From contig CAZRPI010000131.1 in assembly GCA_964601865.1 (NCBI GenBank), forward strand, positions 1 to 9,400: DNA of 9,400 nucleotides. The letters run 5' to 3'. The DNA comes from Pseudopelobacter sp964601865 (lineage in GTDB: Bacteria > Desulfobacterota > Desulfuromonadia > Geobacterales > Pseudopelobacteraceae). Positions 1 to 4,469 of this stretch are shown in pieces. The first letter of the stretch is position 1. Every line of letters begins with the position of its first letter. The position numbers and the translations under genes were made by a program. Below the pieces are notes generated by a model that made no database searches, was not told the DNA's origin, and saw only the letters and a program-made list of their open reading frames with translations.

Positions 1-483
1 CCCACCATCAGAAAGGCCCAGTTCTGGATGACCTTCTCGGACAACTACCTGAAGCATCTGGAGGTGCTGCAGAACGTGGGGATGACCCGTATCGACGAGG
101 TTGAATTCCAGGGGCACAAGATCGTGCCGATCCAGTTCCTGAAGGCGCTCCTCCCCGACCCGGCCTCCCTCGGCCCCCTCACCAAGGGGAAGACCTGCAT
201 CGGCGTCATCGCCCGCGGCCTGAGGGACGGCAAGCGCAGACAGGTGTACATCTACAACATCTGCGACCACGAGGCGTGCTACAGAGAGGTCAGGTCCCAG
301 GCCATCAGCTACACCACCGGAGTACCGGCGGTGACAGGCGCCATCATGATGCTGACCGGCAAATGGCGCGGCGCCGGCGTCTTCAACATGGAGCAGTTCG
401 ATCCGGAGCCGTTCCTGGAAGAACTCGCGCCCATGGGGCTCCCCACCGTGGTGGTGGACGGCGGCGACTGGCCGGAGTTATAG
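1..483 (+). CDS. Carboxynorspermidine/carboxyspermidine dehydrogenase (saccharopine dehydrogenase family), 3' part
   Basis: The reading frame is open from base 1, so the gene starts upstream of the window; 160 C-terminal residues are present, ending in TAG. The visible part is the C-terminal domain of the saccharopine-dehydrogenase-like family, with stretches such as QFWMTFSDNYLKHLEVLQNVGM, partly quoted here as KHLEVLQNVGM, then a VPAVTGAIMMLTGKW segment and the ending GLPTVVVD. The NAD(P)-binding N-terminal Rossmann half is outside the window. In the family this enzyme reductively condenses aspartate semialdehyde with a diamine (putrescine or 1,3-diaminopropane) to give carboxyspermidine or carboxynorspermidine, in the cytoplasm. 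The identification is strengthened by nspC, the next pathway enzyme, about 0.84 kb downstream. Which diamine is used cannot be read from the sequence. True saccharopine dehydrogenase (lysine metabolism) is the alternative, less likely given the neighbour. Confidence 0.85.
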   Translation, partial: PTIRKAQFWMTFSDNYLKHLEVLQNVGMTRIDEVEFQGHKIVPIQFLKALLPDPASLGPLTKGKTCIGVIARGLRDGKRRQVYIYNICDHEACYREVRSQAISYTTGVPAVTGAIMMLTGKWRGAGVFNMEQFDPEPFLEELAPMGLPTVVVDGGDWPEL

Positions 484-507
484 CCGGAATCATTGAATTC
501 TATCTCC

Positions 508-535
508 AAACGGGCAGCCACTTGGCTGCCCGTTT
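508..535 (+). terminator. Strong hairpin terminator after the dehydrogenase gene
   Basis: A perfect 12-bp stem (AAACGGGCAGCC, loop ACTT, GGCTGCCCGTTT) begins 24 bases after the stop codon. The 3' arm ends in TTT followed by CGTAT, so the U-tract is short, but the stem is GC-rich with a tetraloop. The A-run on the 5' arm means it could work on both strands. It separates the dehydrogenase transcript from the toxin-antitoxin module and nspC. Confidence 0.8.
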
Positions 536-588
536 CGTATATGAATGACTTAAATTTCACTACCCCCATTATCGCTGAACCATTTCCG

Positions 589-603
589 TATTCGAACCGA
601 ATA
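589..603. repeat. Small inverted repeat upstream of the toxin-antitoxin promoter
   Basis: TATTCG and CGAATA form 6-bp arms around the spacer AAC. The repeat ends 7 bases before the -35 element of the toxin-antitoxin promoter. It could be a secondary protein-binding site, but its sequence is unlike the operator at 626-644, and a 6-bp palindrome may occur by chance. Confidence 0.35.
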
Positions 604-610
604 TCCAGCC

Positions 611-639
611 TTGACCCCAACAAGTTGGTCATGTAAGAT
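611..639 (+). promoter_or_regulatory. Sigma-70-type promoter of the toxin-antitoxin module
   Basis: TTGACC (611-616) and TAAGAT (634-639) are separated by exactly 17 bases. They match the -35 consensus at 5 of 6 positions and the -10 consensus at 4 of 6. The -10 lies 20 bases before the antitoxin ATG, which gives a very short leader. The promoter falls downstream of the terminator at 508-535, consistent with an independent transcription unit that could also supply nspC. Confidence 0.6.
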
Positions 640-644
640 GACCA
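626..644. promoter_or_regulatory. Palindromic operator over the toxin-antitoxin -10 box
   Basis: TGGTCAT (626-632) and ATGACCA (638-644) are perfect 7-bp inverted arms around a 5-base spacer that contains most of the -10 element. Binding here would block RNA polymerase. Phd/YefM antitoxins are known to repress their own promoters through short palindromes, with the toxin as co-repressor; applying that to this site is inference. Confidence 0.6.
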
Positions 645-659
645 TATAAGGAGCGTACC

Positions 660-887
660 ATGGCGCAATTCAACATTGCTGACGCAAAAGCTCATTTTTC
701 CGAGCTGGTGGACAGGGCACTCCTGGGAGAAGAGGTCGTCATTGCCCGCGGCAACAAGCCCCTGCTCAAACTCGTCCCAGTTGACGAGGGCGCGAAAGAA
801 CGTCGCCCCGGGTCGGGAAAGGGAAAAATTCTGTTCGTCGCGCCCGACTTCGACCAGACTCCCGAAGATTTCTCGGATTACAGCTGA
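660..887 (+). CDS. Type II antitoxin, Phd/YefM family
   Basis: This 75-residue protein has the N-terminal Phd/YefM signature: FNIADAKAHFSELVDRAL (residues 4-21), then a strand region EEVVIARGNKPLLKLVPV (24-41). That fold makes a DNA-binding dimer. The acidic C-terminal tail (residues 60-75, with PDFDQTPEDFSDY) is the kind of flexible segment that wraps around and blocks a PIN toxin. The start is supported by AAGGAG at 648-653, six bases before the ATG. The stop overlaps the toxin start by one base (TGATG), a classic toxin-antitoxin coupling. Its likely roles are neutralising the downstream toxin and repressing the promoter at 611-639 through the palindrome at 626-644. Many annotations would call it a VapB-type antitoxin; by fold it is Phd/YefM rather than AbrB or RHH. 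Confidence 0.9.
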   Translation: MAQFNIADAKAHFSELVDRALLGEEVVIARGNKPLLKLVPVDEGAKERRPGSGKGKILFVAPDFDQTPEDFSDYS

Positions 888-1273
888 TGCGCCTCCTGCT
901 CGACACCCACGCCTTCCTCTGGTGGGCCGACGATGATACCGCCCTTTCCGCCACGGCCAGGGATGCTATCGCCAACAGGCGCAACGACTGTTATTTCAGT
1001 ATCGCCAGTTGCTGGGAACTGGCAATCAAGTCCAGTATCGGCAAACTCCGCCTTGCGCAATCGGTGGATCGCTTCGTGATGGAACAACTGACGGAAAACG
1101 GATTCAAGTTGCTTCCCATAGATTTCCGACATGTTACCAAAGTTGAGAACCTCCCTTTCCATCACAGAGATCCATTCGACCGTCTGCTCATTGCCCAGGC
1201 AATGGTCCAGGGAACGAAGATTGTAACTGCCGATCCCGTATTCTGCGACTACGGAGTTCAGGTGATATGGTAA
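887..1273 (+). CDS. vapC: PIN-domain toxin (VapC-like ribonuclease)
   Basis: At 128 residues it has the usual VapC length. The acidic residues of a PIN nuclease active site are visible: D6 in LLLDTHAFLWW, E44 in CWELAIK, D95/D98 in HHRDPFDRLLIAQA, and D116 in VTADPVF. The LDTHxxLWW start and the HHRDPFDRLLIAQA block are typical of the PIN subgroup that pairs with Phd/YefM antitoxins. Known VapC toxins are Mg-dependent endoribonucleases that cut tRNA or rRNA and stop translation; the RNA target here cannot be predicted. The ATG overlaps the antitoxin stop by one base, so translation is coupled. All catalytic positions are present, so the toxin looks intact. The gene is noticeably more AT-rich than the flanking polyamine genes, which suggests acquisition by transfer. 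Confidence 0.92.
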   Translation: MRLLLDTHAFLWWADDDTALSATARDAIANRRNDCYFSIASCWELAIKSSIGKLRLAQSVDRFVMEQLTENGFKLLPIDFRHVTKVENLPFHHRDPFDRLLIAQAMVQGTKIVTADPVFCDYGVQVIW

Positions 1274-1320
1274 TCGGTGGATAACTGCCACCACATTCAG
1301 ATTCAGTGAAATGGAAGCAA

Positions 1321-2499
1321 ATGACCGGTATCGACATCGAAAACATCCTCAGGCTCGCCCCCTCCCCCGCCTACGTGGTGGACCTGGGGCGTCTGCGCCA
1401 TAACCTGGCCATCCTGGACGACGTGCAGAAGCAAAGCGGCGCCAGGATACTCATGGCGCTGAAGGCGTTCTCCATGTGGAGCGTTTTTCCGGTCATCCGC
1501 GAAACCCTGTGCGGGGTATGCGCCAGCTCCCCCTGGGAGGCGCGCCTGGGACGGGAGGAGTTCGGCCGTGAGGTGCACAGCTTTGCCGCCGCCTTCAGGG
1601 AGAGCGACGTGGTGGAATTGCTGGAGATCTCCAACCACCTGGTCTTCAACTCCTTCAACCAGCTGGAGCGGTTCCGTCCCCTGTGGGAGAGGGAAAAAGG
1701 ACGCGTCTCCATCGGCCTGCGGGTCAACCCCGAGCACACCGAGGGGCACACCGCCATCTATGACCCCTGCGCCCCCTGTTCGCGCCTCGGCATCCCGATG
1801 GCGGAATTCGAACGGAGAATCGGCGAGGTCGGAGAAGGGGCCGCCCTGAGCGGAGTCGAAGGGCTGCATTTCCACACCCTCTGCGAGCAGCTGTTCGAAC
1901 CGCTGCAGCGCACCGCCCGGGTGTTCGAGGAGAAGTTCGGCCGCCTCCTGCCCGGCATGAAGTGGCTCAACCTGGGGGGCGGACACCACATCACCCGCGA
2001 GGGGTACGATATCGGGGGACTGGTGGAACTGGTGCGGCATTTCAGCGGCAAATACGGCGTTCAGGTCTACCTGGAGCCGGGGGAAGCCATCGCCATCGGC
2101 ACCGGCATCCTGGTGTCAGAGGTGCTGGACGTGGTCCGCAACGGCATGGAGATCGCCATCCTGGACGTCTCCGCCACCTGCCACATGCCGGACATCCTGG
2201 AGATGCCCTACCGGCCGGAAATAGAAAACGGCTTCGACCCCGGAGTCAAGCCCCACACCTACCGCCTCGCCGGGCCTTCCTGTCTGGCCGGCGACGTCAT
2301 CGGCGACTGGTCCTTCGAAAAGCCGCTCCGGCCGGGAGACCGCCTGGCATTCCTGGACATGGCCCACTACACCATGGTCAAGACCACCACCTTCAACGGC
2401 ATCCAGCACCCGGCCATCTGCACCCATGAGCCGGAAACCGGCGAACTGCGGGTCCGGCGCCGCTTCGGCTATCCGGACTTCAGGGCCAGACTGTCATAG
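1321..2499 (+). CDS. nspC: Carboxynorspermidine/carboxyspermidine decarboxylase
   Basis: This is a PLP-dependent fold-type III decarboxylase (alanine-racemase-like barrel plus beta domain), 392 residues from this ATG. It removes the carboxylate from carboxynorspermidine or carboxyspermidine to give norspermidine or spermidine in the cytoplasm. Visible signatures, numbered from this ATG, are the PLP lysine K48 in LMALKAFSMW, the HFHTLCEQ strand near 184-191, the glycine-rich phosphate loop LNLGGGHH near 216-223, YLEPGEA near 250-256, the cysteine motif GPSCLAGD near 318-325, and HYTMVKTTTFNG near 349-360. The overall pattern matches Vibrio NspC as I recall it. Start choice: an in-frame GTG at 1306 would add five residues but has no ribosome binding site; the ATG at 1321 has GGAAG at 1313-1317, though only three bases away. 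The preceding gene is the VapC-like toxin (stop at 1273); the pathway dehydrogenase lies beyond it. Confidence 0.9.
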   Translation: MTGIDIENILRLAPSPAYVVDLGRLRHNLAILDDVQKQSGARILMALKAFSMWSVFPVIRETLCGVCASSPWEARLGREEFGREVHSFAAAFRESDVVELLEISNHLVFNSFNQLERFRPLWEREKGRVSIGLRVNPEHTEGHTAIYDPCAPCSRLGIPMAEFERRIGEVGEGAALSGVEGLHFHTLCEQLFEPLQRTARVFEEKFGRLLPGMKWLNLGGGHHITREGYDIGGLVELVRHFSGKYGVQVYLEPGEAIAIGTGILVSEVLDVVRNGMEIAILDVSATCHMPDILEMPYRPEIENGFDPGVKPHTYRLAGPSCLAGDVIGDWSFEKPLRPGDRLAFLDMAHYTMVKTTTFNGIQHPAICTHEPETGELRVRRRFGYPDFRARLS

Positions 2500-2518
2500 T
2501 GGCGCAACGGATCCTGTC

Positions 2519-2728
2519 ATGACCCTGAAGAGCAAACTATGGATGAACGGCAGCCTGGAGTGGTTCACCTACATCGGTGAGGAGGCGGTGTACCTGGGCA
2601 AGCGGGAAGTGCCCACGCCCCTTGAGGATGGCGACGCCTGGACCAACGAGCTGGGGGACAGGTTCAGGGTGGAGGATGGCGTCATACGTTTGATCGGCAA
2701 AACCGAGCCACCCAAGAAATACTGGTAG
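2519..2728 (+). CDS. Small conserved-looking hypothetical protein (69 aa)
   Basis: I do not recognise a family. The product (from MTLKSKLWMNG to PPKKYW) is soluble-looking, with no signal peptide or membrane segment, and carries many aromatic residues (W8, W15, F16, Y18, Y25, W41, Y68, W69). Alternating hydrophobic and polar residues such as RFRVEDGVIRLIG suggest a small beta-rich fold. The ATG at 2519 is 19 bases after the nspC stop, with a modest GGAT sequence at 2509-2512. The frame stays open upstream into nspC, but that part has the composition of an out-of-frame shadow, so I reject the ATG at 2426. A later ATG at 2540 is possible. Tight spacing suggests co-transcription with nspC. Confidence 0.6.
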   Translation: MTLKSKLWMNGSLEWFTYIGEEAVYLGKREVPTPLEDGDAWTNELGDRFRVEDGVIRLIGKTEPPKKYW

Positions 2729-2813
2729 GTTACACCCCCCATGGCATCCGGGATGCGTCATGTCTCCGGGATCAAGCCTTTGACCGCTGAAAAATCACAT
2801 CAGGGAGGTTTCC

Positions 2814-3302
2814 ATGACAGAGCGCCGTCCGCTCCAGCGCACGTGTATCCGCCTCTTACTGGCCGTTTCGCTTTTCCTCTGTTTTCTGACCGTTCCGGCA
2901 TTATCCGCGGCGCCGCCCCTGTCGAGGGGCCAAACGGTCTATGTTGCCGTGTACTCAAACATTTTCAGCGCGCCCAGAATGCTCCCCTATAATCTGGCGA
3001 CACTGCTGAGCATCCGCAACACGGACATGTCGCACTCCATCAGAATTCTCTGCGCCGACTACTACGACACCAAGGGAAGGCTGGTGCGGAGGTATTACAG
3101 GCAGCCCCTTACCCTCGCCCCGCTGGAATCGGTTTCCATTTTCGTTCCCGAAGAGGATACGAAGGGAGGAACCGGCGCCAATTTCATCGTCAGATGGAAT
3201 GCGGCCAGAGAGGTAAACGCCCCCATCATAGAAAGCGTGATGATCGGCATGAAATCGGGACAGGGCATTTCTTTCGTCAGCCAGGGAAGGGAAATCAGGT
3301 AA
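2814..3302 (+). CDS. DUF3124 domain-containing exported protein
   Basis: This 162-residue protein has an N-terminal signal peptide: basic residues RRPLQRTCIR, then a hydrophobic core LLLAVSLFLCFLTVPALSA, with likely cleavage near residue 32 (ALSA|APP). The mature part carries the DUF3124 pattern: VYVAVYSNIF (about 42-51), TLLSIRNTD (63-71), YYDTKGRLVRRYY (83-95), the GGTGANFIVRW block (about 118-128), and APIIESVMIGM followed by QGISFVSQGR near the C-terminus. It should be periplasmic or envelope-associated. The family's biochemical role is unknown to me. Ribosome binding site GGGAGG at 2803-2808 lies five bases from the ATG. No clear promoter was found in the 85 bases upstream, so it may be read through from the nspC unit. 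Confidence 0.88.
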   Translation: MTERRPLQRTCIRLLLAVSLFLCFLTVPALSAAPPLSRGQTVYVAVYSNIFSAPRMLPYNLATLLSIRNTDMSHSIRILCADYYDTKGRLVRRYYRQPLTLAPLESVSIFVPEEDTKGGTGANFIVRWNAAREVNAPIIESVMIGMKSGQGISFVSQGREIR

Positions 3303-3505
3303 ACCGGCAGATGAAAACGCGGGTCCGGTCATCCATCCCCCTGGCGGATGTCATCGGGGTATTGTAAAAATGAGAGCTTTGCATTAAACAGTAGTATACC
3401 GGTTCCGCCAGCCACTCTTCCGCAGGTCATGGGTAGTATGCCAGCGCCGTCGAATGGAGACAGCCGGCTGCGTGGAATCAATCAATGGAATCTGGAGGTT
3501 TTAGT
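3303..3505. other. Intergenic stretch between DUF3124 gene and small ORF
   Basis: This stretch of about 200 bases has no convincing gene. It contains a weak hairpin (CATCC/GGATG around 3330-3350) without a U-tract, and a short AT-rich part around 3361-3400. There, TTGTAA (3362-3367) and TAAACA (3385-3390), spaced 17, could be a poor promoter for the next gene. A 10-bp palindrome CAGCCGGCTG lies at 3461-3470. None of these is strong enough to call separately. Confidence 0.4.
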
Positions 3506-3763
3506 ATGAGTAAGTCAGGACCGCCGAGGCAGGATGTATTTCATCAGGTGCAGATCAAGGCCCCGGTCATGGAGATCTGGCTCAATTCGCTGGCGGATAT
3601 CGCCGCATCCCTTCGACTGCAGAAGAATCTCAAGGTGGTCACAATCGAACAGGACCACGCCTTCGTGGAGAAATCCGGAATACTGACCGTGTCAACCACG
3701 GTTGACGGAGAATCGGTGCGCATGATCGTTCCCAACAGGATGTGGAGCTATTCCGGAAATTAA
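3506..3763 (+). CDS. Small hypothetical protein (85 aa)
   Basis: I recognise no family. The protein starts MSKSGPPRQDVFHQVQIKAP and contains a helix-like segment EIWLNSLADIAASLRLQKN (about 23-41) and two beta-like stretches, KVVTIEQDHAFVEKS (43-57) and GILTVSTTVDGESVRMIVP (58-76). It has no signal peptide, membrane segment or cysteines. Translation from 3506 is supported by a strong GGAGG at 3494-3498, seven bases from the ATG; an in-frame ATG at 3485 lies before that site and is unlikely. It stands alone between the DUF3124 gene and marR, on the same strand as both. A link to either neighbour is not shown by the sequence. Confidence 0.6.
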   Translation: MSKSGPPRQDVFHQVQIKAPVMEIWLNSLADIAASLRLQKNLKVVTIEQDHAFVEKSGILTVSTTVDGESVRMIVPNRMWSYSGN

Positions 3764-3847
3764 AATGTCGGAGCCCGGCATCGAAATGAATCGACTTCCG
3801 GATTCCGCCCGATGGAACCGGCTTCTCCGCTTTGTCTTCATCCGTTT

Positions 3848-3868
3848 CGGCGGGCTGGAATCCCGCCG
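3848..3868. repeat. GC-rich hairpin in the marR leader
   Basis: CGGCGGG (3848-3854) and CCCGCCG (3862-3868) are perfect 7-bp arms around the loop CTGGAAT. There is no U-tract, so an intrinsic terminator is unlikely. It could be a REP-like dispersed element or a structure in the marR leader RNA. Only one copy is seen in this window. Confidence 0.45.
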
Positions 3869-3900
3869 TTCCGGACCGGCTGTTATCAGGGGTACCTATT

Positions 3901-4338
3901 ATGCTTACTGCTGGCGAACAGAAACTGGATGACTCCCTTGACTTCAAGATGGTGATCCTGGGCAACAAGGTCAAGTACCACATCGGCAGGCTACTGAGGC
4001 CCCTGGATATAACCAGCGAACAGCTGGGAATACTGGCCCGCCTGTGGGAGCAGGACGGACTGAACCAGAAGGAACTGGCCCGGAAGAACCTGAAGGACCA
4101 GGCAAACATGACCCGCATCCTCGACAAACTGGTCCGGAAAGAGCTGGTCCAACGCGTCACCGCCGCCGACGACAGGCGGGCTTACCTCATCTATCTGACT
4201 GACAGGGGAAAACAGCTCTTTCAGTCAACGAATCCGATCGTAAGTCAGGTCAAGGAAAGGGTTACGACCGGGATGACGGAGCGGGAAATCCGGACGTTTT
4301 CAGCGCTGATTGACAGGGCGCTGAACAACCTGGATTAA
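3901..4338 (+). CDS. MarR-family transcriptional regulator
   Basis: This 145-residue protein has the usual MarR length and winged-helix layout. There is an N-terminal dimerisation helix (about 10-35) and the segment ITSEQLGILARLWEQDGLNQKELARKNLKD (about 37-66), the entry to the helix-turn-helix. The recognition helix is ANMTRILDKLVRKELVQRV (about 68-86), followed by the wing with the family hallmark DDRRAYLIYLTDRG (about 90-103) and C-terminal dimer helices. MarR proteins bind palindromes as dimers and release DNA when they bind phenolic or other small ligands. The start is supported by AGGGG at 3888-3892, eight bases from the ATG. Two matching palindromes lie just downstream, in front of the efflux genes, so it most likely represses that operon. 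I saw no matching palindrome upstream of marR itself, so autoregulation is not indicated. Confidence 0.92.
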   Translation: MLTAGEQKLDDSLDFKMVILGNKVKYHIGRLLRPLDITSEQLGILARLWEQDGLNQKELARKNLKDQANMTRILDKLVRKELVQRVTAADDRRAYLIYLTDRGKQLFQSTNPIVSQVKERVTTGMTEREIRTFSALIDRALNNLD

Positions 4339-4348
4339 TTTTTATCCA

Positions 4349-4370
4349 AATAGTTGTTATAACAATTATT
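4349..4370. promoter_or_regulatory. Operator 1, MarR-type palindrome
   Basis: A 22-bp palindrome has a single mismatched pair. The core TTGTTATAACAA (4354-4365) is a perfect dyad, flanked by AATA and TATT. Its central 18 bases (4351-4368) share 14 of 18 positions with operator 2, consensus TAGTTGTYATRRCAAYTA. It lies 20 bases upstream of the -35 box. MarR binding is inferred from position and form. Confidence 0.65.
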
Positions 4371-4389
4371 GTCTTGACCATTTTATCTA

Positions 4390-4418
4390 TTGACTTTAGT
4401 TGTCATGGCAACTAAAGT
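4390..4418 (+). promoter_or_regulatory. Promoter of the efflux operon
   Basis: TTGACT (4390-4395, 5 of 6 consensus matches) and TAAAGT (4413-4418, 4 of 6) are spaced by 17 bases. Operator 2 covers both elements. Transcription would start near 4425, leaving a leader of about 45 bases before the outer-membrane factor gene. A second -35-like TTGACC at 4374-4379 pairs only with a poor -10 (TAGTTG), so I prefer the pair given. Confidence 0.6.
4393..4418. promoter_or_regulatory. Operator 2, MarR-type palindrome inside the efflux promoter
   Basis: The arms ACTTTAGTTG (4393-4402) and CAACTAAAGT (4409-4418) are perfect 10-bp inverted repeats. CATG is at the centre, giving a 26-bp dyad with one mismatched pair. 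The site spans the end of the -35, the spacer and the -10, so occupation would block RNA polymerase. The centre lies 46 bp from that of operator 1. Confidence 0.75.
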
Positions 4419-4469
4419 ATCGGCATATTTCAGTACCGGCTTATTCCACACAATGGCAATCCAAGAACA

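Noticed and set aside
1276..1292. GGTGG/CCACC hairpin after the toxin gene as a terminator
   Set aside because: The stem is only 5 bp with a 7-base loop and no U-tract, too weak to call; read-through into nspC is therefore possible.
1303..2040. A 245-codon open frame on the - strand opposite nspC
   Set aside because: It is antisense to an unmistakable PLP decarboxylase; its translation is low in complexity and lacks family features.
2426..2518. Longer start for the small protein after nspC
   Set aside because: These 31 codons overlap the conserved nspC end and have a shifted-frame composition; the ATG at 2519 fits better.
2743..2755. GCATC-CGG-GATGC hairpin after the 69-residue protein as a terminator
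   Set aside because: The stem is short and no T-run follows.
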